DNA from: an uncultured Pseudomonadota bacterium | GTDB lineage: Bacteria; Pseudomonadota; Alphaproteobacteria; Rs-D84 | NCBI GenBank assembly: GCA_902781465.1 | Contig: CACZJK010000003.1 | Span: forward strand, 199,867-263,866 | DNA: 64,000 nucleotides | Reading direction: 5' to 3' | Part shown: in pieces, positions 17,132 to 25,783 of the stretch | Numbering within the stretch: position 1 is the stretch's first letter | How the letters are laid out: each line of letters begins with the position of its first letter | Position numbers and translations under genes: made by a program | The notes under the pieces: generated by a model | Seen by the model: the letters and a program-made list of their open reading frames with translations, nothing else | Told to the model about the DNA's origin: nothing | Databases searched by the model: none

Positions 17132-17974
17132 TTATTTTGGTATCTCTATCAGAATATCTTCTAAATAACTAATAGTGCATATACCGTTTCTATATATCTC
17201 GTTTGTGCCGTCACCAAGGCAAATAGGGGCAACATAGCATTTATAACGATCATCAATAAAATAATTATTTTTAAAATCGGTTGCGTTATATGTTTGTAGT
17301 TTTTCCCTGTTATCGACTTGCTTTACAAAAACCTGACAGACATTTCCTTCGGAATCGCAAAAGCGTATATTGTCGAAAGGCCAGTCATCCCGAAAGATGT
17401 TACATGAAAATATTTCCATCTCTTCGCTTTCCATTGCACCAATTATTGTTCTTACGGAAATAAGAAGTCTTTCGTATGTGGATATCGGTGTCGGATCATC
17501 AGATGCGACAGTTAAAGGATTTATTTCTTGTTCTGTCTCTACGTCCACCAATTTTAAAGCTACAGAAAAGGTTCGTGATATACCTGTATCTTTTCCATAA
17601 ATATATAAAAAGCACGGAATAAACTTATACTCATATGAGTAGCTTATGAATTCTTCTATTGGATTTATTTCATCAGGTGGAAATTCTTCTTCTTGTCGTT
17701 CTCCATTGATGAAATACACAAATTTTATAGCAAATACAGAGTTTTTATACTGAAAAATCAGATCTGCAAATGATTTTTCGTTTGTATTGGTTTTTAACCA
17801 CGAGAAACCCTTGGTCTGTTTCATAATTTTGTTTTCGATATGTTTCTTTGCTAACTCTGTGACTGTATATGGGCAAAAAAATCCTTCCCCTCTGAAAGCT
17901 ATTCTGGTGTCGGGGTTGCAGTTTTGTACTTTTACCCCCATTTTTATTTTATTATTTATTATATTGTTAGACAT
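17132..17974 (-). CDS. Hypothetical island protein
   Basis: A strong AAGGAG precedes the ATG at 17974; the product is 280 residues. It has no signal peptide or membrane segment. Short aromatic-rich beta-like blocks (FADLIFQYKNSVFAIKFVYF, then YEYKFIPCFLYIYG) suggest a compact globular fold. I do not recognise the family. Its location inside a defence island makes it a candidate for an uncharacterised defence or anti-defence role. Confidence 0.5.
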   Translation of the reverse strand: MSNNIINNKIKMGVKVQNCNPDTRIAFRGEGFFCPYTVTELAKKHIENKIMKQTKGFSWLKTNTNEKSFADLIFQYKNSVFAIKFVYFINGERQEEEFPPDEINPIEEFISYSYEYKFIPCFLYIYGKDTGISRTFSVALKLVDVETEQEINPLTVASDDPTPISTYERLLISVRTIIGAMESEEMEIFSCNIFRDDWPFDNIRFCDSEGNVCQVFVKQVDNREKLQTYNATDFKNNYFIDDRYKCYVAPICLGDGTNEIYRNGICTISYLEDILIEIPK

Positions 17975-18284
17975 AATGTACTCCTTAGGTTTAGTAACTA
18001 TTATTTGTACGTGTTATCTGTACATATAAATAGAACTCGTTTTGTAAAAATATTTTCTGAAAAATTTTTTTTAGTGGTTGAAACAGGAGATAAAACAACA
18101 AACTATTTGCTATATAATGTGATTATATGCTATGCTCATACATATTCAGAAAAGGGGTATGTTTTCGGTACTAAGCTCACAGATTCCCACAAAAATACTG
18201 TATATAAGCAGTTTTTTATTAATTTTTATGAGTGCACTTTCATATGTTTTTGAGGTTCTTATATATAAGAACATAAGGAATATT

Positions 18285-18515
18285 ATGATCAATAATAAGA
18301 TGCTTTATGAATGTCCTTTGATCACAGTGGCAGAACTTGCAGATATGTTACATCTTAGTAAAAGCTTCCTGTACCATGATATTTATAAAGCCAAACAAAA
18401 ACACACTAGACCTTTGTTACCTCATATAAAGCTGGGGGGACGTATCTTTTATAGAACTAGCGATGTCAAAGACATGATAGATAAAGAATTCAGTAAACCC
18501 ATAAACTTTTTTTAG
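18285..18515 (+). CDS. Small HTH/excisionase-like DNA-binding protein
   Basis: The ATG at 18285 follows AAGGA, giving 76 residues. LITVAELADMLHLSKSFLYH is a MerR/AlpA-type helix-turn-helix, and the IKLGGRIFYRTSDVKDMI segment is the typical wing region of AlpA or Xis-like proteins. It is a second candidate directionality factor or transcriptional regulator, beside the 19752-19964 gene, and lies convergent to rep. Confidence 0.65.
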   Translation: MINNKMLYECPLITVAELADMLHLSKSFLYHDIYKAKQKHTRPLLPHIKLGGRIFYRTSDVKDMIDKEFSKPINFF

Positions 18516-18541
18516 ATCTTCTGTTTCTAGTTATCCTTTCG

Positions 18542-19516
18542 TTATTCATGGATTATTGTATATCGAATCATCTTTAAAGTTATCCACTTGGCTTTGTCTA
18601 AAACCTTTCCTTTTATAATATTTGGATGCTTCATTATAACAAACCAGACAGATAACCATGAGAATATTATCTCATAAAGCTTAAAAGTTGTTTCTTTGAC
18701 TGAAGTATAAATAGGTGTTCCAAATCCAGTAGTATATATTTGTTTAATTTTTGGTGTTTTATTTACATACTGTTCCCAATCAATATTAAACCATGTCTTT
18801 AAATCAAATATATAGCTTTTTTCTTGCTCTGCTGTTGTTTCTTTTAGATTTTTTAGCATATATGCCAATAATCCTGGTTTATAATAAACCCTTTGAATTT
18901 TAAATACAGTTTTATAAAATTTGTGTTTTTTTATAACTGCAGATGCTGCCATATCTAATTGTGTTATAATGTTGTCTTGTATGCGTTCTTTCCACGTTGG
19001 TTCCCAATCAATAGTAAATAAATGTAAATGATAAAAACCTTTTTCACAACACTCCATAACTCCTTTAAAAGGTAATGCACAACCAGGTTTCTTCCATCTA
19101 TTAGAGCCTACAAAATAGTATTCAAATTCCCTAAGAATTTGTCTGTATCGTTGCTTCGCTAAATCGTGATTACGGGTTCTTATTAATCCTTCTTTGTTTG
19201 CGTGCGGTAATTTAATTGTAATGAAATATGTTGGATTATATTGACTTAGATAATCAAACCATAATTGTTGATATCTTGTTAAAACTATGTTTTCAGGGTT
19301 ACCTGTTTCTTCAGATATTTTTTGTCTGAATTTTCCGTTATCGGTATAATCAAATTCACCACCATAAACTCTTAATAACTCTTGTAGAGATAAATGATAT
19401 TTTTTCTTATCCCACCCTGTATAAAAAGACTTTGTTTTTATTACTTCACCATACTTAGATATGAACATTTCTAATTCTTCATTACTTAATGATTTTATAT
19501 TTATGGTTGGTTTCAA
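18542..19516 (-). CDS. HUH-type replication initiator (Rep) protein
   Basis: The start is TTG at 19516, placed by an optimal AAGGAGG five bases upstream; no ATG lies nearby. The 324-residue product shows the rolling-circle Rep motifs in order: TYFITIKL (motif I, near residue 96), GFYHLHLF (metal-binding HxH, near 160) and LLAYMLKNL (Y-x-x-K, near 230). These enzymes nick one DNA strand at an origin to start replication. Together with int and AlpA-like genes it suggests an excising, replicating satellite or plasmid-like element. Confidence 0.65.
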   Translation of the reverse strand: MKPTINIKSLSNEELEMFISKYGEVIKTKSFYTGWDKKKYHLSLQELLRVYGGEFDYTDNGKFRQKISEETGNPENIVLTRYQQLWFDYLSQYNPTYFITIKLPHANKEGLIRTRNHDLAKQRYRQILREFEYYFVGSNRWKKPGCALPFKGVMECCEKGFYHLHLFTIDWEPTWKERIQDNIITQLDMAASAVIKKHKFYKTVFKIQRVYYKPGLLAYMLKNLKETTAEQEKSYIFDLKTWFNIDWEQYVNKTPKIKQIYTTGFGTPIYTSVKETTFKLYEIIFSWLSVWFVIMKHPNIIKGKVLDKAKWITLKMIRYTIIHE

Positions 19517-19661
19517 TTAATCCTCCTTATTTATTATTAGTATTATTATTAATAGTATTTCAACCTCGCAAATGTCTCATGCATTGCAAGTTAAGTTGTT
19601 TCTGATAGGGCAATCTGTGATAGAAACAGAATTTATACCACGGATTACCTTTTGTGTTAGA

Positions 19662-19682
19662 ACTGTTATGTTTAGTAACAGT
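19662..19682. other. Hairpin in the rep upstream region, candidate origin
   Basis: ACTGTTA-N7-TAACAGT is a perfect 7-bp stem in the 235-bp gap between rep and the AlpA-like gene. Rolling-circle origins commonly use such a hairpin near rep. It could instead be a diverged form of the island operator. Confidence 0.3.
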
Positions 19683-19751
19683 GTTGTTTTTCTTTCTTTA
19701 TTTTGTATAAAATACAGAGCTTTATGAATGTTTAGAATATGCGTTATTACA

Positions 19752-19964
19752 TCATATTGTTGCGATTTGAATTGTGTGTGCGGCTCTGTATTTATCCAAA
19801 GTGCTCTTTAAGTAGCAGACCTTCTTACCATCTTTAAAGTAGGGAAGATCTTCTTTGCTACCTTTGCATCTATATACTGCCAATACCCCAGTAGTAGTTC
19901 CTAAGTATTTAGCGGCTTCAGCAGTGCTCATAAGAGGGTCAAAATTTTCTTTCGCTTCGTACAT
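19752..19964 (-). CDS. AlpA-family excisionase/regulator
   Basis: The 70-residue protein has a winged helix-turn-helix (MSTAEAAKYLGTTTGVLAVY), then KDGKKVCYLKSTLDKYRAAH, the standard AlpA/Xis layout. AlpA activates integrase or excision in P4-like satellites. Its upstream region carries two of the 21-bp operators shared with int, so the two genes are probably co-regulated, possibly by this protein. Confidence 0.75.
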   Translation of the reverse strand: MYEAKENFDPLMSTAEAAKYLGTTTGVLAVYRCKGSKEDLPYFKDGKKVCYLKSTLDKYRAAHTIQIATI

Positions 19965-19984
19965 TTTATAATCCTTTATTTGTA

Positions 19985-20068
19985 TACAGTATTTACACTA
20001 CTGCAGATATTGTTAAAAAGAAAAACCAGATGAATCGGTTTGTTTTTTACAGTAGTAATAATACTGCA
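19985..20068. promoter_or_regulatory. Two 21-bp operators upstream of the AlpA-like gene
   Basis: TACAGTA-N7-TACTGCA occurs at 19985-20005 and at 20048-20068, the same design as the three int operators. Confidence 0.6.
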
Positions 20069-20158
20069 ATAAAATAAAAAGTCAAGCCAAAAAAGAAAAA
20101 ATTAATTTTTATAAGGGTTTACCGTGATGTGTCTATAAACACTATAAAAAACGATATT

Positions 20159-22609
20159 TTATGGTAAAAATTTATCTAATTCAAACTTAAAGAAATCGTC
20201 AGAAGTGTTTTTGTATTCTGAAAATTGCTCATTATATGTTAAATTTCCGATATTGTTTATTGATAAATTTTCCAATTGGTTATCTACAATTAGTTTATTT
20301 ATTATATTTAGACTCAATCCTAATTTGCTTAAGGCTAAAATTAGCTCATCGTTAGTACCATATACCAAATAATTATAAATGTCTTCAGATATAATTTCGT
20401 AATCTAACATTAATTGGAAAAATTTATTTAATTTAAAACTTACAAAATCTTCTTCTAGTTTTATTTTAACAATGGATATATTCACTATATCGGCAAATGT
20501 TTTTGTTGTTAGATTTATATAAAAATTTTGATTTTTTGTATAACAGCCATATTCATTACATTCTCCATATCCTTGAGTTCCAATCCATAAATATGGGTTG
20601 TGTGCTTTGTTGGCTGAGAGGTATCTAGCCATTAGAGAGATTTGTTCTTTTAATGATTTTTTTCTGTATTTGGTTATAAGATTGTAGTAATAACCTTGGG
20701 TTTTAATATTAATTAACCGTTTAAATTCTTTGTCTTTTATATGGTTGGATACATCGGATAAAAATATATTATTCAACACTTGGAATATATATTCTTTTTC
20801 CGATAAAACCCCGTTGTTTTCTTTATAATTTTCTATTTTTCTCATAATTGTTGTACATAATTCATCATCCATGTCATATATTGTATTCATGCCCAACTTT
20901 AACATGTTTTGCTTTAATATTTGTACATCGTTATTAGCACAATCAAATACTATTGTTTCGTTTTGTATTATTTGTTCGCATTTTTGTTTCTGTTTTTGAC
21001 CATCTTCTGTTGCTTCGTTAAATTTCGACATGTCAAAAGTATCTAATAAAGGATTATCAACCTCATCTTTAAAGTCAGAAGTTCTTAATAGCTCTATTTT
21101 TTTCTGCATACTACAGGAACAAAACTCCTCATTGTTTTCTATAAAATGAATTGTCGGTAATAGTTTTGATAAGTTATCAATAGAGTCCGTGAACACCATA
21201 TTTAACCGATTAACTCTACCAATCAGATTAATAATAGAATTTTTTGATAATCCGAAAGCATCTACGATAAATAAGGTATCAAAAGGTAAATTTATACCCT
21301 CTAGTATCACATTATTTGCGATTAAAAATTTTATCTGTGGGATTTTATTAAACTTGTATTCCAAATAGTCCTTTATATCATCTGGTATTTTACCATGGAT
21401 ATACATTATCCCTTTGTTTAAATATTTAGAAATATAAAAGTCTTCGTGAACATATTTGTTTAAAGTATCTATTATTTGGATAATTTCGTTATTAACTTCC
21501 ATATCAGGAGCATTCATAAATAACCGTTTTGCAAATTTTTCTATTTTTGTTGGGGAATAAAGATATATAAAATTTTTTTCTTTGGCATATGTGGTGATAT
21601 ATTGCAAATAATTATCTGCATGTCGATCAATGGAATAGAATTGGTTAAAAAATCTATTGTATATAAGTATTTCACCATTATTTGAATATTCATAAATTAT
21701 AGGTTCTTTAATATTGAAAGATATTTTATATTCTCTGATATGTTGATTTCCCAAGGAAATATTTTGACTGTTTCTTATTAACGGAGACAAATACAATATT
21801 TTAATATCCCCATTCCTGATTTTTGATAATTTAACAAGTCTGCTTAATAAAATACTTCTATCCGTGTTTTCTAACAATCTATGTGCTTCATCTATATATA
21901 AAACATCAAAAGACACATCTGGATGTTTTTCCAGTAATCTTAATGCTCGTTCTTGTGTAAACACCACAATAAAACGCTCGTCGTCATTATCGTACATTTC
22001 ATCATGAATTAATACACGCATATTAAGAAATGCTTTTTTTATATTTTTATACGTTTGCATTAACAACGATTTTGTTGGTACTATCACAGCAAATCTATTA
22101 AAAATACTTAGGTTTTGCTTGATATGTTCTATTATAATCTGGCTCTTTCCAAAGGAAGTTGGTGCAACATAACTTATATAAGACTCTTGTGAAGATAAAA
22201 TGCCTATTCGTGATGTGTTTTGTTCTTTTGTTTCTAGTATGCCATTATGAGAAAATAATGTTGTTGTTGCAGCAAAAATGGTTTCGGTTAATATAGATTT
22301 ATCAAAGTTTAGAGCTTTTTTAATTATAACATCAGAAACTGGATAGAATCCCATATTTACAGACAAATCATACAATGGACTCCAGTCTTGAAACAAAATA
22401 GAATATTTTAGAATTATAAAATAAGCAAACTCTAAAGCTGTTTTATAAGTGTTATCTTTTTGATATTGTTCAAATAGCAAAATAGCAAGACTTAACAAAA
22501 ATTGTTTTTCTTCATTATTGAGAGAAGTATCCGATAAAAACAACCTCTTTATTATATTATTAACCTCTGGAAAATCTCTTAAATTGGTAATTTGTACAGC
22601 TTCGCTCAT
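20159..22609 (-). CDS. hamB: DEAD/DEAH helicase, Hachiman HamB-like
   Basis: This 816-residue superfamily 2 helicase has motif I YVAPTSFGKS near residue 150, motif II YIDEAHRLLE near 240, and motif VI LIGRVNRLNM near 465. It starts one base after the hamA-like stop codon, so the two are co-translated. The order (DUF1837-like nuclease, then a large helicase) is that of the Hachiman anti-phage system, in which HamB senses DNA and controls the HamA nuclease. Assignment rests on gene order and motifs; a related DUF1837-helicase pair cannot be excluded. Confidence 0.65.
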   Translation of the reverse strand: MSEAVQITNLRDFPEVNNIIKRLFLSDTSLNNEEKQFLLSLAILLFEQYQKDNTYKTALEFAYFIILKYSILFQDWSPLYDLSVNMGFYPVSDVIIKKALNFDKSILTETIFAATTTLFSHNGILETKEQNTSRIGILSSQESYISYVAPTSFGKSQIIIEHIKQNLSIFNRFAVIVPTKSLLMQTYKNIKKAFLNMRVLIHDEMYDNDDERFIVVFTQERALRLLEKHPDVSFDVLYIDEAHRLLENTDRSILLSRLVKLSKIRNGDIKILYLSPLIRNSQNISLGNQHIREYKISFNIKEPIIYEYSNNGEILIYNRFFNQFYSIDRHADNYLQYITTYAKEKNFIYLYSPTKIEKFAKRLFMNAPDMEVNNEIIQIIDTLNKYVHEDFYISKYLNKGIMYIHGKIPDDIKDYLEYKFNKIPQIKFLIANNVILEGINLPFDTLFIVDAFGLSKNSIINLIGRVNRLNMVFTDSIDNLSKLLPTIHFIENNEEFCSCSMQKKIELLRTSDFKDEVDNPLLDTFDMSKFNEATEDGQKQKQKCEQIIQNETIVFDCANNDVQILKQNMLKLGMNTIYDMDDELCTTIMRKIENYKENNGVLSEKEYIFQVLNNIFLSDVSNHIKDKEFKRLINIKTQGYYYNLITKYRKKSLKEQISLMARYLSANKAHNPYLWIGTQGYGECNEYGCYTKNQNFYINLTTKTFADIVNISIVKIKLEEDFVSFKLNKFFQLMLDYEIISEDIYNYLVYGTNDELILALSKLGLSLNIINKLIVDNQLENLSINNIGNLTYNEQFSEYKNTSDDFFKFELDKFLP

Positions 22610-22610
22610 A

Positions 22611-23369
22611 TTAACCTTCTAAATATTGTTTGAACATGTTATAGCTTTTCTGGGTTACACATATCACATGTATATTTTTGCCCTTTAATACTTGCATGTT
22701 TTTAATAGATTCTTTTATTCTGTTATGATCATATTGCTCCCAAATACCATTTAGAAATATAGTTGCACAAGGTACTATATTAAGTTCCTCAATAGAGTGA
22801 TATGTATGGTTTGTAAAATCATCAGATAATTTTTTTATGGTTTGTCGCAGTGTTTTCTTTGTGCCTACAATTTTTGCGTGGTTGTAGGCATTAAGCCATG
22901 GGTTGTTTGATTCTCCTGTTGAAACCTTTTGTTTTAAATCGTTAAACGCTTCTCTAACTTTCGAAGCGTGACTTATCCCAACAGATGTTGAATCTCCAGA
23001 TTTGCTTTCCATAATCCACAGTTTTTCGGCGTCTGAATACAATCCGTCAAATCCTTTTTTTATAGTGCCTGTTTCTAAATTTAAAAATAGACACTCTTGA
23101 TTGAATCCTATTTGTCTCATATATAAATGTATAAAAAATTCTGCTATCGCCCCTTTTTGAGTTGCTTCGGACCAAGAATTTAACCTTTGCGTTAGAATTA
23201 TTTTAGCATTTTGCAAATCGTCTGGTTCGTCCAAACAAATCTGACTAAGGTTATTATCAATTATATTTTTTAAGGTGTTGCCTATACGTTCCACATCAAC
23301 TATACTGATGTGGATATTGTCATCTATATCAAATTCTGTAACAGAAAAAGGTATTTCCTGCTCTGACAT
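22611..23369 (-). CDS. hamA: DUF1837-like nuclease, Hachiman HamA-like
   Basis: The 252-residue protein carries a likely PD-(D/E)xK nuclease core: GAIAEFFIHLYM with an acidic helix near residue 79, GFDGLY near 112, then LWIMESKSG near 121 (the E-x-K pair). That pattern and the downstream helicase fit HamA of Hachiman. It probably degrades DNA on activation. It starts about 190 bp inside the right border of the island. Confidence 0.65.
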   Translation of the reverse strand: MSEQEIPFSVTEFDIDDNIHISIVDVERIGNTLKNIIDNNLSQICLDEPDDLQNAKIILTQRLNSWSEATQKGAIAEFFIHLYMRQIGFNQECLFLNLETGTIKKGFDGLYSDAEKLWIMESKSGDSTSVGISHASKVREAFNDLKQKVSTGESNNPWLNAYNHAKIVGTKKTLRQTIKKLSDDFTNHTYHSIEELNIVPCATIFLNGIWEQYDHNRIKESIKNMQVLKGKNIHVICVTQKSYNMFKQYLEG

Positions 23370-23551
23370 AAGTTTCTAGCTTCCTTTTGTTCTGTATATT
23401 ACACAATAAAAATGAAAATTCCATCGATTTATACTACTTTTAGACATATAAAAACAGGTAGGATTATTAACCAGATTTAACCAGAATTAATGGAATTAGT
23501 TGGATTCTAGTAGGATTTTAAAAAGGGCTTCAAAACAAAAAGTCTTGAAAG

Positions 23552-23564
23552 CCCCGGAAATCTG
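23552..23564. other. Candidate right attachment core at tRNA-Asn
   Basis: CCCCGGAAATCTG is identical to 4827-4839. It overlaps the last bases of the tRNA-Asn gene, the usual target of tyrosine integrases. AGTTGGATTCTAGTAGGATT at about 23500-23520 matches the arm-like sequence at the left end. Confidence 0.55.
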
Positions 23565-23638
23565 GCTCGGGCAGTTGGATTCGAACCAACGACATACGGA
23601 TTAACAGTCCGTTGTTCTACCGACTGAACTATGCCCGA
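23563..23638 (-). tRNA. tRNA-Asn (GTT)
   Basis: The minus strand folds as a full cloverleaf with acceptor TCGGGCA/TGCCCGA, discriminator G, encoded CCA, a TTCGAAT T-loop and anticodon GTT in CTGTTAA. It marks the right border of the integrated island, whose 3' flank is duplicated at the left end. Confidence 0.95.
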
Positions 23639-23869
23639 ATAACGCGACATATAATAACTCTAAAATCCGCACAAGTCAAGGACTTTGTGAAGATTTTGCA
23701 AAGAAATTTTGTCTGCCCTAGTAATCCGCCTTTTTAGGCAAAATTTATCTCGGTGTAGACAGGGCGTAAAACGTTGTTAAAAATATATGAAAGTCAAAAT
23801 GTCTCTATAGATATATTCACATACGGTTTTGCTACAAACTAATATATTTTACAATTCGTCTTTGTTTGT

Positions 23870-24157
23870 TCATAGAACGGCCATATTCTTAGGGTTAATA
23901 ACGATGCCTGTCGGATACTTTGCGTTGGGTATAGTGGGTGTATCGTTGCGCTGGGTAGCTTTAAGGCTGGCGACCATTTGAACGAACTTGTTTTGTATAC
24001 GGCGGAGCAACCATGCCTGACGACAGGTCGATTTACCACCATTTGTTCGACGAATTGCGGCCTGTAGTTCGCGTAAAGACCGACATGCGGCAAAGTATAA
24101 TATCACAAAATCTGTGCGATGGTTGGGCAAAATATCGTCAAAATGCGTATATTTCAT
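23870..24157 (-). CDS. Small conserved protein, paralogue of 57622-57843
   Basis: The ATG at 24157 follows AAAGGA, giving 95 residues. MKYTHFDDILPNHRTDFVIL, then FAACRSLRELQAAIRRTN and TCRQAWLLRRI, are shared almost word for word with the 57.7-kb paralogue; the C-terminal 25 residues are extra. The upstream leader (CTGGACTTT, ACGACAACC, AAAGGATTGTCT) is also conserved between the two. The helical, Arg-rich protein may bind nucleic acid. The family is not recognised. Confidence 0.55.
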   Translation of the reverse strand: MKYTHFDDILPNHRTDFVILYFAACRSLRELQAAIRRTNGGKSTCRQAWLLRRIQNKFVQMVASLKATQRNDTPTIPNAKYPTGIVINPKNMAVL

Positions 24158-24185
24158 AGACAATCCTTTTAAGGTTGTCGTATTT

Positions 24186-24223
24186 GGCATAATCTTTCGG
24201 CAAAAGTCCAGTTGTTTGTTCGG
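24186..24223 (+). repeat. Short dispersed repeat, first copy
   Basis: GGCATAATCTTTC and GTCCAGTT, separated by a few bases, recur at 25099-25136 in the same orientation, followed by TTTGTTCGG in both. It may be the leader module of the 24157 gene duplicated downstream of the cupin gene. Confidence 0.4.
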
Positions 24224-24234
24224 AAGAATCGGTA

Positions 24235-24555
24235 CTATTTAAGATTTTTCTTATAATCCGTTCCCCATTTTGCCATGGAATCTAAAATTGGCGATAAACT
24301 GTTTCCAAGTTTTGTCATACTGTATTCAACACGTGGGGGAACTTCGGCATAGACCTTTCTTGATACCAGACCATCGTTTTCCAGTTCACGCAGATTATCG
24401 GTCAAAACTTTTTGACTGCATCCAACACTGCGTTGTAATTCTTTGAACCTTTTTGTGCCAGTTAGTAAATCACGAATTATCAAAACCTTCCGCTTTGTGC
24501 CAATTAACATCAACAAAGTTGCCACCGGGCATTCTGGTAAATCAGATTTTTTCAT
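24235..24555 (-). CDS. HxlR-family transcriptional regulator
   Basis: The ATG at 24555 follows AAAGGA, giving 106 residues. The winged helix pattern CPVATLLMLIGTKRKVLIIR, then GTKRFKELQRSVGCSQKVLT, LRELENDGLVSRKVY and PPRVEYSMTKLG is diagnostic of HxlR. HxlR proteins often sense oxidants or aldehydes. It is divergent from the cupin gene, whose promoter it probably controls. Confidence 0.9.
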   Translation of the reverse strand: MKKSDLPECPVATLLMLIGTKRKVLIIRDLLTGTKRFKELQRSVGCSQKVLTDNLRELENDGLVSRKVYAEVPPRVEYSMTKLGNSLSPILDSMAKWGTDYKKNLK

Positions 24556-24677
24556 TGTCTTTTCCTTTGTTTTACACAATAGTTTCTTTTATAATACTAT
24601 GTTATAAAAATGTGCCTACTTTACAAATCGTTTATAACAGTATAAAATAGATACACATAAAAATAAAGGAGAAATTT

Positions 24678-25055
24678 ATGGCAAAATATTCATCTACAAA
24701 TTTTGGAACAATGGCAGATGTTGCAAAGACAGAATATGGTAAGGCTTTTCTGCACGATGCGCTTGGCTTAACATCTGCAGAAATTTCGGTTAGTGTTATG
24801 CCTGCTGGTGCAAAATCACCATTTAATCATATTCATAAACAAAACGAAGAAATCTATATCTTTTTAACTGGCAATGGTACATTTACGGTTGATGATGAAA
24901 AAATTGAAATTAAACCGGGAAGTGCTATTCGTGTTGCAACTGGGGCGAAACGTGCGATGGAAAATACAGGCGCAACTGAAATGCAATATATATGTATCCA
25001 GGCAAAAGAAAATTCGTTGACGCAATTTGCCTTTGCCGATGCCGAGGTTTGTTAA
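24678..25055 (+). CDS. Cupin-domain protein
   Basis: This 125-residue protein has both cupin motifs: PFNHIHKQNEEIYIFLTG (metal-binding His/Glu set) and PGSAIRVATGAKRAMENTG. It would form a small beta-barrel that binds a metal or small molecule. The ribosome-binding site AAAGGAGA is strong. A canonical terminator follows. Divergence from an HxlR regulator suggests stress-responsive expression. The substrate is unknown. Confidence 0.85.
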   Translation: MAKYSSTNFGTMADVAKTEYGKAFLHDALGLTSAEISVSVMPAGAKSPFNHIHKQNEEIYIFLTGNGTFTVDDEKIEIKPGSAIRVATGAKRAMENTGATEMQYICIQAKENSLTQFAFADAEVC

Positions 25056-25073
25056 TGTGTATTACAAACAAAA

Positions 25074-25095
25074 GGTGCCAAGCGGCACCTTTTTT
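25074..25095 (+). terminator. Intrinsic terminator after the cupin gene
   Basis: GGTGCC-AAGC-GGCACC followed by TTTTTT, 19 bp after the stop codon. Confidence 0.85.
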
Positions 25096-25098
25096 ATT

Positions 25099-25136
25099 GG
25101 CATAATCTTTCACCACTTGTCCAGTTATTTGTTCGG
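25099..25136 (+). repeat. Short dispersed repeat, second copy
   Basis: This copy matches 24186-24223. The rest of the 25100-25480 gap holds no convincing gene. A minus-strand frame ends here with FSRTNNWTSGERLCQ, and the 24.2-kb copy encodes a similar peptide in the same relative frame, so this may be a gene remnant. Confidence 0.4.
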
Positions 25137-25455
25137 GAAAATAGCATATTGTTCTGTATTTCCAAATAGAAGTATAAAGAACAAGGAATCGTGTGTTCGT
25201 CGTCCTTGGTGGTGTAGAACATGTGTAACAGGGACATGGAATTGCCAAGGCGAATTTCTGCGTAGTGTGGAGTGCTTTGGGGCAAAAGAAGGTTCTGTAT
25301 AAAACATATATAACAAGAATTTTTAAGTGTATTTATAGCGGTTTTCGAATCGTTTGGGGTTAAATAAAAACCTGTTGTGTTTCTCTGTTTAACGGTATTG
25401 ATTTCTATTTATGGTTGAAATAATTGAAATATAATATTCTGATGATAATATATGT

Positions 25456-25471
25456 TATGATTTTAATCATA
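25456..25471. promoter_or_regulatory. Palindrome upstream of the HTH gene
   Basis: TATGATT-TT-AATCATA lies 17 bp before the 25488 start, where an autoregulatory operator would be expected. Confidence 0.35.
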
Positions 25472-25487
25472 TACCAAGGAGGTTATA

Positions 25488-25733
25488 ATGACGCATTCAC
25501 AGGTTTGGCAGGCAATAGAATTTTTTGCCAAAGAGCGCGGTTTAACATGTTCTGGGTTGGCGCGTCGCAGTGGATTAAGCCCGACCACGTTTAATAAAAG
25601 TAAGCGTTTTTATGTTTCGGGTCGTCCGCGTTGGGTATCATTGGAAAGCGTGGCGAAAGTAATAAATTTTGCGAATATTTCGGCCACAGAATTCTTTAAA
25701 TACGTTGACGCCGCCCCACAAAAAACGAAATAG
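25488..25733 (+). CDS. Small HTH protein, paralogue of 2901-3149
   Basis: The ATG at 25488 follows AAGGAGG, giving 81 residues. VWQAIEFFAKERGLTCSGLA, then GLSPTTFNKSKR, RWVSLESVAKV and ATEFFKY align throughout with the 2901 gene and with S24-type repressor N-termini. There is no peptidase domain. It lies directly upstream of leader RNA copy B and the InlB/Cys-rich pair in the same direction. It may set promoter activity for that locus. Confidence 0.75.
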   Translation: MTHSQVWQAIEFFAKERGLTCSGLARRSGLSPTTFNKSKRFYVSGRPRWVSLESVAKVINFANISATEFFKYVDAAPQKTK

Positions 25734-25747
25734 CATTTTGTTATATA

Positions 25748-25776
25748 TTGACTTTTTTTGTGGTTTGTGGCACACT
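25748..25776 (+). promoter_or_regulatory. Promoter of leader RNA copy B
   Basis: TTGACT (25748-25753), a 17-bp spacer and CACACT (25771-25776), 7 bp before the conserved GAATCC. The -10 is weak, which could mean activator dependence. Confidence 0.5.
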
Positions 25777-25783
25777 GTTAAAT

